From positions 372,001 through 436,000 of the forward strand of contig JAGTXX020000005.1 of assembly GCA_019044685.2 (NCBI GenBank): a DNA stretch of 64,000 nt, written 5' to 3'. Of this stretch, positions 52,062 to 63,523 are shown piece after piece (position 1 is the first letter of the stretch; each line of letters begins with the position of its first letter). Source of the stretch: Nannochloris sp. 'desiccata' (lineage: Eukaryota > Chlorophyta > Trebouxiophyceae > Chlorellales > Chlorellaceae). The position numbers were made by a program, and so were the translations under genes. The notes beneath the pieces were generated by a model. That model had not been told where the DNA came from, made no database searches, and saw only the letters and a list, made by a program, of their open reading frames with translations.

Positions 52062-54480
52062 ATGGGCGGCACTGGTCCCATTTCTTGGATCAAGCAGGCC
52101 CTTTCCAAGGGCACCCAATCTGAGGGACCAAAGCTTGTAACTAGACAGCCTAGCCGTGTTGTTATTGCTCGCCTACCATCAAGATATATTGTAGATGAAG
52201 ATGCTGCGGTTTCTTTAGCACAAACTTACGGTACGTCACAGAATCTTAGACATTTCCCAGGCTTGTATTTTTACTCGAAATGAAATAAAATACCTTACCT
52301 CGCCAAAGCTGCCATCTTTTCTTTTCACAGGTTTGATCCGTCTCAAGGTTCATGAAGCAGTTCTAACTGACGCATCAAAAGGCCGTGACTACTTTGTTAC
52401 AGTCTCAGTTGGAAAGCAAACAGCATGCAGCCACAGCGCCACCGCCACCACCTCTGCCGACGCTGACCTCCAATTAAACTCTGGCGCTGCCTTTGTCTTA
52501 CAGAAAGATGGAGCCACAATGGCACGGATTGCTGTATTCAAGCAGGGCCGATTAGATGGTGCATTCAACAATTATCTCGTTGCCTGGGCCGAGGTTGATC
52601 TTGCAAATTTTTTCCACACCACTGGCGTTTTGAGTGCCCTCAAACCAAACAGCCAATTAAACGAATCGTTGGTCATAGAAGAAACTCTCGATCTTGTGGA
52701 TCCTGAGAGTTCCAAAAAAGTTGTCGGCCATATAAGGGTCTCAGGCAAAGCCTCTTCTTTGGAGGAGCTCGAGCGGCAAGTATGGGGACAATTACTTTTA
52801 CTCGCCGATTTCGATGGAAACAACGTTTTATCTGAAGATGAATTCAAGGCATTATTAAGAGCTTTTGGTTCTGAAGTAGAAGAGGCTGATATTCACGAGC
52901 TATATACTAAAGCAGATACTGACGGTGATGGGCAAGTAGATGTCAATGAACTCGCAAACTTACTCGCTTGTTTTTCTGACGTGGGTGACGCAAACGGTAC
53001 TTATTTTAGTGAGCTTGTGAGACGATGTCCTATTGACGGCGCTGAACTGTCCAGAGAACCTGAAAAGCAAGCTTCAAATCTTTTATATGTGTGGCTGGCA
53101 TTAAGTGCCGCTCGGGCAAACCATGAATCTGATCTCAAAGCAGGGTACTTGACTGAAAGCCAAGCGTCACAGTCATGGATGCTGCGTTTGACTGAATGGG
53201 CAAGTCATCCTTTAGCTGTAACTTCAGCTGCGAAGAGGAAAAGTAAGAAAAAGTCGTGGACTGCAGGCGGATTAAGAACCGGTGCAAGCGCACATCATAT
53301 TTTGGTATACGACCGTGCTGGCCGTAGAGTAGTTGAAGAAGCCATTAGCCCCGTACTCAATATGGCATTACGTAATATGTATCAAAGCAAAGTAGGCCGG
53401 GCTTTAATGCAACACAGTGGCGTTTCAAAACGATTACTTGCGTTAAGTGTGAAGGAAGGCAATTTTAGGGACTCTGCTGACTCTGCTAAAGAGATCGAGC
53501 CATTTGTTGAGAGTTTTCGCGGTCAAATCGATGTTGAAGACGCTGAACTGCCTTTAAAAGACTACAAAACGTTTAATCAATTTTTTTATCGGAAATTAAA
53601 ACCGGGGTCCCGCCCCGTGGCCTCACCTGAAGATCCTGACATCGTCGTTTCCGCTGCAGATTGCAGACTCCAGGTATTTGCCTCGGTCGATGAAGCTACC
53701 AGATTTTGGGTCAAAGGCAGAAATTTTAGTATTGCTGGCCTTTTAGCAGATTCTGACCCTTCTCACCCCGTCGCTTCTTCGTATTCTGGAGGCACAATGG
53801 CGATTTTCCGCCTTGCACCCCAAGATTATCACCGATATCACTGCCCAGTTGATGGTAAAATCATCTCTATCACCGATGTGCCTGGAGATTTGCTTACTGT
53901 CAACCCTATAGCGGTTAACTCGCTCATGTGCGATGTATTTACGGTGAATAAAAGATCAATAATGATGATACAAAGCCCTAGCTTAGGCAAAGTAGCCTTC
54001 ATTTCCATCGGTGCAACCCTTGTTGGTGCAATTACCTGGACTGTAGAGGTCGGCACGCAGGTTAAAAAAGGAGATGAACTTGGGTTTTTCGCTTTTGGCG
54101 GCAGTACTTGTATTGTTTTATTTGAAAATAATCTGGTTCAGTGGGACGCTGACCTCACTGCCAACGCACAGAGGAGTCTGGAGACTTTAGTTAAAGTTGG
54201 AGAGAGAGTTGGCGTGCGTATTGGGTCTGCAAAGGAAGAAAAGAAAGAAGAAAGAGAGAATGTGATCCAAAGGACGGTGACCATGGTAACAGAGGCGGGT
54301 GCAAAGCCGTTGGAAGAACGAAGAGATCTGAAGAGATTGTTAAGTGGGGAGGTAGATGCTCTCTCCTCGCCACTTGATGAAGAAGAGGAAGAAGAAAGAG
54401 AGGAAGATGATGAAGAAGAAGATGAAGAGCAGGCTACGGAGTCCGCTTTGTATAATAAGGTACAACAAATTAAGTTGTGA
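52062..54480 (+). CDS. Phosphatidylserine decarboxylase, C2/EF-hand type (PSD2/3-like)
   Basis: Model: exons 52062-52230 and 52331-54480, 772 residues. Converts phosphatidylserine to phosphatidylethanolamine. Domains in order: MGG start (Gly2 could be myristoylated), C2 domain about 45-170 (LIRLKVHEAVLTD, FVTVSVG), two EF-hands (DFDGNNVLSEDEF about 216, DTDGDGQVDVNEL about 252), and the decarboxylase from about 430. In the latter are FNQFFYRKLKPGSRPV, RLAPQDYHRYHCPVDGKI, VFTVNKRSI and GGST at residues 646-649. Self-cleavage at GGST makes the pyruvoyl group from Ser648; GGST is the form found in yeast Psd2 and plant PSD2/3. Ca2+ control is expected from C2 and EF-hands. The C-terminal 60 residues are acidic. 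Plant relatives act at endomembranes. Confidence 0.95.
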
Positions 54481-54800
54481 TTGATATTCTTAAGAGACGA
54501 GAAGATAAATAAATAAAAATGCAATAATCCCAACAGGGTGACTTAAGGGATCGAGGGAAGCACCGGGCCACCCCAAATATCCATGGATGTGACTAGAGAG
54601 ACTTTTGAGAGGTTGATTACTAGCTAGACTTTCTTTTTATTTAAACTGGGCTTGACTACTAATTTTATCTATTCCTTAACTACCATGACCGCTTATATTT
54701 AATTACAGTAGCTTGAATCGAGGCGAATCTGAGAGTAACAACAATAAAAGATGATACGGAAAATTTTTAATGAAAAAAATCCGCTGCCAGTTTTTTATTA
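54481..54800. repeat. Convergent 3' region with dispersed repeat copy
   Basis: Spacer between the 3' ends of PSD and SEC11. Bases 54529-54574 match 46242-46299 in the opposite orientation, with 25 identical bases (54529-54553) plus GGCCACCCC at 54566-54574. The copy starts about 50 nt after the PSD stop and is therefore probably in its 3' UTR. Confidence 0.75.
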
Positions 54801-55460
54801 TTAACCGTCTTTACTAGTCAGCACAAAAATGCCTAGAGTGCCTATTAACAAATACTTCAACCACACATAATCATTTAATAAAATTGTAATTCTACCTATG
54901 TGACTCAAGAATCCAACTACTTTACCCATTACGTGATCTCTATGCAACCACATCAAACCCGGAGGGTACAAACTTCGATCATCTCCCCAATTGTTGTCTC
55001 CCTTTGTAAGGAGCTGAACATCTGAAATATCCATGAGCGAATGTTGGTGGATTTTGATTGCACGGTGAACAATAGGGATTTCTCTACCGTCTGTGTTGAA
55101 TACGATAATGTCTCCTGCTTCGATTATGCCAGCTGGTTGATTTAAAAATAAGATATCACCTCGGTAAAAGCCAGGTTCCATGCTGCCGCTGAGAACGACG
55201 ACGACTGGGGATTCGCTGCCGGTGAACAAGATGAGACCTTTCCATATCATGAGGGCAGAAGTGATGATAAGGCCTGGGCAGGAGGGGAGAGAGAGAATAA
55301 GAAAAAAGTTGTAGCAGAGAGAGAGGGGCGGGAAAAAAAAATTCAGAAAAGAAGTTGGAGATCAATAGCTTGAGGTAGATGATAGCAATGATTCCGTACC
55401 TAGACTAACTGCTTGGAGCAAAAGCTGCCGTTTTGGCTGCTTTTTAAGCTCTTCAAGCAT
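54801..55460 (-). CDS. SEC11: ER signal peptidase catalytic subunit SEC11
   Basis: Model: exons 55460-55400 and 55273-54801, 177 residues, the normal length. The join rebuilds the SEC11 start: KKQPKRQLLLQAVSLGLIITSALMIWKGL. Catalytic Ser lies in LSGSMEPGFYRGDILFL and His in PIVHRAI (eukaryotic SEC11 uses Ser-His-Asp in place of the bacterial Lys); GDNNWGDDRSLYPPGLMWL supplies the conserved Asp region. A membrane segment at the N-terminus and a C-terminal hydrophobic segment (LKYLLIGTLGIFVLTS) match the family. Cleaves signal peptides in the ER lumen. Confidence 0.97.
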
Positions 55461-55768
55461 CGTGGCAAAGTTTATTCGGCGACAGTTAAATTTCTGATCA
55501 CTAGTCCAATGTCTGGGATGTGGACTGTGTTGAACCCCTGATGCAACTATTCAAGTTCTATAGATTGTTGAACAGTTGATAAAATGAAATTATGGAGGGT
55601 TTAAATTCAGATATTTAAAGTCATGTAGCGCTTGTGTTTTGTTCAAGGACGATTTGAAGTTAAAAAAGGTCTCTTCGCATGCATGCAGCTTTCAATTTTT
55701 CATGTTGAATAATTAGGGAAAATGTCTATTTAAGAAGAATTTGGACCAAATCCTCATAGTTGATCATC
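55461..55768. promoter_or_regulatory. Divergent promoter region between SEC11 and XRN-type genes
   Basis: 308 bp between two starts. A short ATGCATGC run lies near 55678. Nothing else was seen. Confidence 0.35.
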
Positions 55769-58700
55769 ATGGGCATACCTGGCTTTGCATCATGGCTTCG
55801 GGAACGTTACCCAGAAGCATTCTGTGAGCTTGGCCCCAATAATTCCTTTGATAATATGTAAGCATGTAATTTTACATATTAAAGTGAACTACCCATTTGA
55901 TTACATGCACAATTTATGGGCATAATGTTTTCAATCATTGTTCTGCGTTTCGCCGTCTCTGTGGTTTTTTAAACTTCTTTTCTCACATATATACACACTT
56001 TCCTTTCACCCTCTCTTTCTTCCCATCAATGATACAGATATATCGATCTTCAATCTACACTGCATATGGTCACCCGTAAATCTCGCAATCGACATGGTTT
56101 CCATCTATTACTACACCGCCGACTTGATACTCTTTTATCGACCCTCTCCCCTAATGAACGAGTCGTTCTAGCGATGGATGGACCTGCTCCCCTTGCTAAA
56201 TTACTAGAGCAACGGCGCCGTAGACGTCGTGAATCCGATCGCAGTGAAAACGCAGAAAAGGAAGGCATTGCTGCAGCGAATGAAGCTGCTGCCACTGCTG
56301 CTGGGGCACGCGGCGGCGACGCCACTCCTCTAAGATCTAGCAATAGTGCTAGCCGAAACGCTGTTTCTCCGTTGTTTCTCACAACTGGCACTGTATTCAT
56401 GCTTGAAGTGCATAATTCTTTAGTGTATTACATATGTCAGAGATTAACAGACCCTCGTTTCAAACATTTACATTTTGAACTTTCCGACTCCACGGTAAAA
56501 GGCGAAGGAGAATTAAAAATATTGAGCAGATTACTGCATTCTGCAGCTGAGGAAAATAATGGAAATACAAGCGAACAGACACATGCTGTTGTTGGAGGTG
56601 ATTCTGATCTACTGGTTATGGCTATAGCCTCGGGACAGCGGCATGTTATGCTATGGGATGATGTTCCCAACAGGCGCCATCGCAGCTCTTCAGCCTTTAA
56701 TCGGGACAAATTAGAAGCTCTTTGGCGGAAAACACACTTGTCTGAAGGCGCCACACAAACAGATATTGCAAATTTGGGTCTAGATCTTGCGTTGTTGGCT
56801 ATAATTTCAAGTGGAAATGATTATTTGCCAGGGTGTCAAGGTCTCGGTTTGCAGAACAAAGGGCGACCAGGATTGTGGAGTTTGTATTTGGATATGCGAA
56901 AACAACCCGAATGGAAGGATAGATCGCTGATTTCACGTGTATGCGATGAAGGGTGCGGTGCTGGTGGAGATAGTAGCAATACTGGTGAAAAGGAAACTAA
57001 GGATAATACCCTCAACAGCTACCATAGAGGTGACGGTGGTGTTGAAATGAATACCGACAAGTATGAGGGGTCCAAAGTGTGTCCTGGTGGGGTCTACGTG
57101 TCCATCGATCGTCCTGTTCTCGCTGCTCTATTACGGAGATACACTGATCAGCGCTTTGCTGTAGGTGACGGCAGTAGTGGTAGTGGGGCCGGGGGTGGTG
57201 GGGGTTCCTTTTCTGGAGTGAAACAAATTAGTGGGGCGTGGAATTTTGCAATGAAAAAGAAATCAGGAAAAGGAGGAGGCAATGGAGCTACCGTGAGTAC
57301 TACTTCTACTACCAGTAGTACAACAACAACAACAACTGGTACCGCAAATGATGGTACTAGTACAGCTATGCCTGAAAGTTTATACAGTACCGGCAGTGCC
57401 CCTGGTTCTCCAATAGCAGGAATGAATAATATGAGAGATCAAACACTCTACCACCCGTGGCGCCCACCAGCAGACGTCGAGGCGTACATCGAAGGACTGG
57501 AATGGGTGCTGACCATGTACGGGACCGGCGCTGTTTCTGATTATAGATTTTCGTATCCAGGAGCACCCCCTACGATTCCTAGCTTTATTGAAGCTCTGGA
57601 AGGAATAAATATTAATTCTTCTGACAGTAGGAGTGAGGTCGAAGGAGCAGAGGGTGAGGCGGATGGGCTTTCACAAGACCCTTCCGATTCGTCTGCTGCC
57701 TTTACTTCTTCATCTTCTGGAGACGAAGAAGAGCAGCAAACCTCGTTAGGAGTACCTTCCAAACAGCAACATGCACGTATAAAATCTAGTAGAGCTGGAC
57801 TTCAACCATTAATTCCAGCAGCATGTGCTTTAGCTCTCTTGCCTGCTCGTAGCCGCCGTCAAGCAGCGACACCGTTACGTCACTTAATGGACGCAGACTC
57901 TCCTGTCGCTGAAATCTACGCTGTATGCAAAGAATGCCAAGCGTTATCTACTGAAGTACGTTCTGTCAGTGCTCAGATGGACGAGGTCAGAACAAAATTA
58001 GCATCGTTGCAACACAAGTTAGGCTCAGCGGCTCCCGACGCTGATGGAGTTCACGATGTTGAAGGTGACCTTGCAGCCGCTTCAGAGGTATTTGAAGCTG
58101 CTCAAGATAAATTAAAGGTGCTTTTACGTGATCTTTCAAGGTCTCAGCAAGAGCATTTCAAAGAGAAACACCCATTTAAACCGTTTCCCACTGATTTGTT
58201 AGAAGCTGCAGTGACTGCTGTGCGTGAAGATCAATATCCACCAAGAGAGAGAAGGCTTGCTCGGTTTGGACGAGAAATGGTGTTCCGCTCAGGGGAATAT
58301 ACCGCATCGGGTTCTTTCTCTGCTATGAGTAGCATAGATGGAGATGAAGAAGAGCAAGAGCAACAATATACATCGCAAGCTGCTGCTGCTGTAGGCAGCA
58401 ACTCAATTGTGGGTGATACTAATACTCGTAACAAGCCTAAGAACTACAATAACTCTACGAATTCCAACAACAGTAGTTTATTAGAAACAAACCTGTATCT
58501 GGGCTTACCAGGCTGGCTCAAGGACGCTTCTCGCTTTGCTGCAGCGTACCCTCGTATTGGTAGTCAAGAAATAGTACTTGGTGCTTCGTATGGAGTAGTA
58601 CGGGAAGTGTTGCCATTGCATCCGTATATGCAACCTGGCCTTGCACGGGCACGTACTGGCGGTGGCAATGCTGGTGGTGGACGAGGAGGCAATACAGCTG

Positions 58701-59050
58701 CTCGTCCGTCTGCGATGTACATGGCCTGTCAAGTACGAAGATATACTAGTGGTACGAATAGTACTATGAGAGTATTGGATTTGACCAGTACGGTTGTAGG
58801 AGGTATACATAATTCTACCAATATGTGGGGAAGGTCACTGAAGTGGAGAACTGGCAGTGGGTTTGGCAGTGGCTCCTTGACTCCGTCTTCCTTCTTTACA
58901 GCTGGATTGAGTAGCAGCACGCCTGCGTGTGGTGCATACGCAGGAGGAGTGAGAGTAGTGTCTCTTCAACAGCGTGGAAATAGTAGGTTGATGCAAGCAG
59001 CGTTAAAGACGTGTGCTCGAGTGTTGCCTCGCTTACGGGCATTGTGTTAG
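55769..59050 (+). CDS. XRN-type 5'-3' exoribonuclease, divergent
   Basis: Model: exons 55769-55857 and 56038-59050, 1033 residues. Exon 1 gives MGIPGFASWLRERYP and the join gives FDNIYIDLQSTLH, both XRN starts. All seven metal-binding acids have counterparts: Asp33, Asp77 (LAMDGPAP), Glu186 and Glu188 (KGEGELKI), Asp218 and Asp220 (VVGGDSDLLVM), Asp291 (SSGNDYLPG), close to the spacing in yeast Xrn1. Thus it should degrade 5'-monophosphate RNA. Differences from Xrn1/Rat1: Ser/Gly/Thr-rich low-complexity insertions at about 355-450, an acidic stretch near 560, and a C-terminal third that I cannot align by eye. A later block (PRERRLARFGREMVFR, YLGLPGWLKDASRFAAAYP) looks folded. No zinc-knuckle as in Xrn2 was seen. 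Nuclear or cytosolic role cannot be decided. Confidence 0.85.
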
Positions 59051-59221
59051 TGAAAAAGCCTAGATTTATTTTTTTACTAATTTTTCTTCTCATTGTTTTC
59101 ATTATTAATTTTCATAATTAAGTTAATTTTCATCTTAATTCTAATGTTAATGATCGCAAAGCTACAGAATAAATACACTACAACTCTAGTTGTAGAAACA
59201 GAAAAGTAAGTAGAGACATAT

Positions 59222-61717
59222 CTATGTAGCCGAGAACGGCCGGGGAACAGCACCGCCAGCATCACCAAGAAGAACAGAACCAGTAATCTTGTTTCTTAAT
59301 ACACCTCCACGAGCGTTCCGCGGTCTCGAATTCGTCGCATCTCCAAAAGGAATAACAGGCACAGAACCAGCGGTAACTACATTATGTCCACCTTCTCCAC
59401 CGCCAAGCGACATCCTAGCAACTCGAAGCGCAGCAAGCGCAGCAGGAGAAGGCTTTGGAGCCCCATTAATGTCGCTCCGAGCCACAGCCATCGCTGCTGC
59501 TGCAGCAGCAGCAGATGGACCACCAGGAGCACTCGCTTGAGCCCAGTCAACCAACCGACCAATCTCTCCTACCATTCTCTTGTACCTAATCACAGAAGAA
59601 TGTTCACCAAGTAGCTGATTTTTTAATTTTTCGACCTCTGCTGCCAACTCTTCTGTTTTTTGTTTTGAAATTTGTGCTTCTCTAAGGAGCCCTTCCTCTC
59701 GAGATGCTGCTGCGATGCTTTCTTCCCGAGCTTCCTTTTGTACTCGTCTTACCTCGGCACGAGATTCTTCTAACAAAGCTTCAGCTGTAGCACGGGCAGC
59801 CCTTGCATCAGCCACCTCAGAGGCTACCTCGGCTGCTGCCGCTCGAGCCGATGTCAGATCCTCTTTTAAAGTAAAGAGCTCTTCACTGGCTCTTCTAGCA
59901 TTTTCACCTTCTCTAGTTGCAGTTTCTCTTGCGTTGCGTAATTCTTGTAAAATTCGTTCCCGTTCCACCTCTTCTGCAGCCACTGAGGCGTTGAGCATGG
60001 CATTGTCAGCACGCAACTGCGCCGCCTCGTCACCAAGTCTATTTGCTGTAGCTTTTGCTTCATTCAACTCTCGTTTCAGTACCCCTTGCTCAGCACGCAT
60101 GGATGTAATGGCAATATTGTTTTGATCAAACAATGCTTGAGACTGTTCTACCTGTTGCTGCATCTCTTGTACCAGCTTACCTAGGCGAGCGTTTTCTGCT
60201 GCCAGCGCACGTGAGTCTCCACTACGATCTTCGTTAACAACAGCTCTACACCGAATATTCTTCGCACCAGACGCAAACGCGAGTGTACTATATGTCTCGC
60301 TTGCTGAATCAGCAGCAGGGGTCACATTCGCTACAATACATGTACGGGAATTACCTCCTAGACTTTCTTGTAAAAGGAAAGTTAGGCGAGAGTCGCGATA
60401 AGGAATGTGGACAGAAGGACGTCGCTGACGTTCTGCAAGAGCAGAAATGACGCGTCCCAATACAGCAAGACTTTTATTAATTGATTTTGCTTCGGTCAGT
60501 TGTTGTCCATGAGCACAGCTTTTCCCGACTCGCTCTGAACCTGCCAAGTCGATCAAATTCATTTTCGAGAATCTGACGTGTAACACCCCAGCTGGAGTGC
60601 GTTCATGAGACTCGATTGTAGCGGTAAAGACGGAATGAGAGCGTGAAGAGCGTTCATTCATTCGAGTTGCAGCCATTTGTCGATTTTCAGAACCAGCGGC
60701 AATCAAGGTCAACACATCATCGGCATTTAAAACTTCAGTTTCTGATAAGCCCTGGACGTAGACTCCCTTTTTAAGGTCACCATCACGGATCTGTAGTCCA
60801 GTAGAGCTTGGAGCCAAAAGATCAGTCACTTCTTCGTTGTAGATCTCGAGAAATGAGCATTTCACTGAATAGCGGAGAGTGCCTGCAGTGGTGCATCTCT
60901 GCATCTGTTCACGCTCAGCTATAGCTGCGAACAGCGCTTCAAAAACTCTAGGGATTAAGCCACAACCAGGGGATAAACGATTTGTTCCATCATTTCCACG
61001 CCCTAAATCTCCAAGCATTGTATGTGTCTTTCCAGAGCCAGTTTGGCCATATGCAAAGATTGAAGTGTTGAAACCCGCCAAGCAGTGCTGCACCATGGGG
61101 CTTCCTGCAGCGGCATACATGCATTCCTGGGTCGATTCTGCATCTAATACTTGATCTACAGTGACTGCATAGGGTTCTGGACGGGTTGGGTCTTCTAGAA
61201 CCACGGTAGAATCGCCTTGAGCGTGAACAATCGAAAAAGGAGATGAAACGGCTGTGCTGTTGCTGGTAATAGCGGATGAGGTGGCGGCGGTGCTTTCTTC
61301 GCGATCGCTTAAAGGGCGTATTCTGACAATCACACGGACGGTATCTTCGCTATTAATGCATTCAGAAGAAGGGGATGCTGCTGCGAGTGAGGATGAGCCG
61401 AGGCTATCTCTTGCTGAATGCAGTGGCTGTAGAGAAGGTTGGTTCCCGTTGCTGTCGACGGTGGCATTATTATTATTGTTAACGCTGGTTGCAGGGGAAG
61501 CTTGGTTTGAGTCTCCAAGACTCATTCTGGATGTGCGTGGACCGCGAGGGATGAAGCTGTCTAATGCCTGCAATTTGTTTGGAAAACGCGAGTATGCTTA
61601 ACACCAGCTTAAAAAATATAAGAATGTTTAATTTGCTTAATTTGTGAAAGCGCATAATCTTCTAAGACTACTTACCAGCGGAGTGCTGGTATCAAATTCT
61701 ATATTATGATGAATCAT
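59222..61717 (-). CDS. Kinesin motor protein (N-terminal motor, kinesin-12-like)
   Basis: Model: exons 61717-61676 and 61567-59222, 795 residues. The motor domain spans about 75-460: VRVIVRIRPLSDRE, P-loop AYGQTGSGKTHTM (about 187-197), switch I NERSSRSHSVFT, switch II NLIDLAGSERVGKS, then LAVLGRVISAL, IPYRDSRLTFLLQESLGGNSRT and the neck TLAFASGAKNI. An Ala/Glu/Arg-rich coiled coil of about 220 residues follows, then a Pro/Gly tail. N-terminal motor, short length and motor sequence recall kinesin-12 types; the assignment is tentative. It should be a plus-end microtubule motor. Convergent with the XRN-type gene and divergent from the peroxidase. Confidence 0.93.
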
Positions 61718-62052
61718 AGGAGCCGTGTATATATCTTGTTGCGGTATCGCCTTTTCAACTTAATTATAGGTTTCAACAATTATGTTTCCAACAACCAACT
61801 TGAAAATTGGCATAAATAACATCTGTCGCGGCTATAAAATCATTAAAGGCTTTACTAATATCAAGCAATATTATACAACTATTTTTTAAGTTATAAAAGA
61901 GAAGTAATGAGAGCGTTTTTTCCAAACTTCAAATAATTTTTTGAAAATTGTGAAGTGCACGGTGCCGGCTAGCCTCAGCACGACCCTGCGTGTCGTGATA
62001 TTCGGAGGTTCAGATCCCAAATTGTCATTTAACTGCATGAGGAGATACACCC
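61718..62052. promoter_or_regulatory. Divergent promoter region between kinesin and peroxidase genes
   Basis: 335 bp, A+T-rich, with both starts at its ends. No repeat or RNA gene was recognised. Confidence 0.35.
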
Positions 62053-63152
62053 ATGGTTACTCCATTGGCCCTCGGAGCCCCAGGGCTCACTCTCAAATCT
62101 GTGCCCACGATATTAAATTATCAGAAAAAATGTACATTTGCTAAACGTTCATTTGTATACAGAGCCCAAGGCAAGTTGTTTCGTATAGCGCATGAAGAAT
62201 TCCTAAGAATACACCGCTGACAATTAATGCGCTTGATGCAGGTGAAGAACCAATTGCGCTGTCCACCTCCCCTGTAATTCCGGCCGCTGATTCTGCCACC
62301 AGCCATCGTTCCCAATTTACCCACACTCGTCGCCAGCTTCTTACCACCCTCCTATCCACACCGGCGTTACTTCAGTTCTTAAACCAGCCACCTGCAGCCC
62401 TAGCATCGACTACTCTGAACAACAGTAATTCTCTTCGGCCACTCACCCCGCCTGAACGTGATGCCATCGAAACTGCCTTTTCAACCACCATGGCTAAGGC
62501 CAAAGCCCCAGTAATGCTCCGCCTGGTCTTCCACGACGCTGGCACCTATCTTTCTGCTGCGGGGAATGGAGGTCTTAACGGATCTATTCGATTTGAACTA
62601 GATCGACCAGAAAATTTTGGATTAAAACGAGGTTACAATGTGATTGAAGCCACCGTTTCAAAATTAAAAGGCACTGCTGCGGAGAAAACCGTCTCTAGAG
62701 CCGATTTAATTGCTCTGGCAGGTGCACGGGCTGTTAGAATAACCGGAGGGCCTGTTATAGACGTCCCTGTAGGTCGAATTGATGCTTTGGAGGCAGATCC
62801 AGAGCACAGACTGCCAGAAGAAAATTTTACCGCAGCTGAACAACTCGCTGCGTTTGCCGCCATGGGGTTATCTCCTCTAGATTTTATCGCTCTCAGCGGC
62901 TCGCATACCTTGGGCAGCAAAGGCTACGGCGATCCATTAACGTTTGATAACACGTATTTCACTTTACTGTTAGAAAAACCTTGGGAAAATAAAAAAGATG
63001 AGATGGCGTCCATGATAGGCATTGCTTCTGATCATGTTTTACCTGATGATGTGGTGTGTAGACCGTTGATAGAGAAATATGCAAAGGATAAGGCATTGTT
63101 TTATAAAGACTTTGAGAGTTCATTTCTGAGATTGAGTACTTTAGGGAGCTAA
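62053..63152 (+). CDS. Class I haem peroxidase, probable thylakoid-lumen (APX-like)
   Basis: Model: exons 62053-62170 and 62242-63152, 342 residues, joined by a 71-nt intron that begins GC (GCAAGT), a GC-AG intron. Exon 1 gives a basic, acid-poor transit peptide (MVTPLALGAPGLTLKS ...). Exon 2 begins with a Ser/Ala-rich stretch and then THTRRQLLTTLLSTPALLQF followed by an Ala-rich region, a twin-Arg lumenal targeting pattern. The peroxidase domain shows distal Arg and His in APVMLRLVFHDAGTY, the class I NGSIRFEL, LIALAGARAV, VPVGRIDAL and the proximal haem His in FIALSGSHTLG. Unlike plant TL29, the haem residues are intact, so the enzyme is probably active. A start with no first exon (ATG at 62490) would cut off part of the distal domain and is rejected. 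Donor substrate is unknown. Confidence 0.83.
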
Positions 63153-63523
63153 AGAGGATGTTTGTGATTTTAGAAAAACCTTCCCGCTCACCAAGTCTGT
63201 CAGGAGGGTTGTAATCCTTTAAATATAGAGTTTGCCTACGAGATTATTTTTCATTAGCAATGGAGCTTAAATTTCCTTTGTTTTCGGTTTTAGAGCAACT
63301 TTACATAGAAATGGTCCTGTGGAAGAAAAAAGAAAGAAAGCATAAGCAGGTCTGTAATGAATGAACCTTGATATATTTATTGATGCTCTGTTAAGTCATT
63401 AATCGCTACTTCACCATTATTTGTCAACATACGTCGTCAATCAAACCCCAAAAGAATGGGGAGAAAGAAACTCTCCTCAAAAATCCGCTTTATTTTTAAT
63501 AATATATCATATTGATACTCTTC
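63153..63523. other. Convergent 3' region between two peroxidase genes
   Basis: 371 bp spacer between tail-to-tail class I peroxidase genes. No gene or repeat was recognised. Confidence 0.4.
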
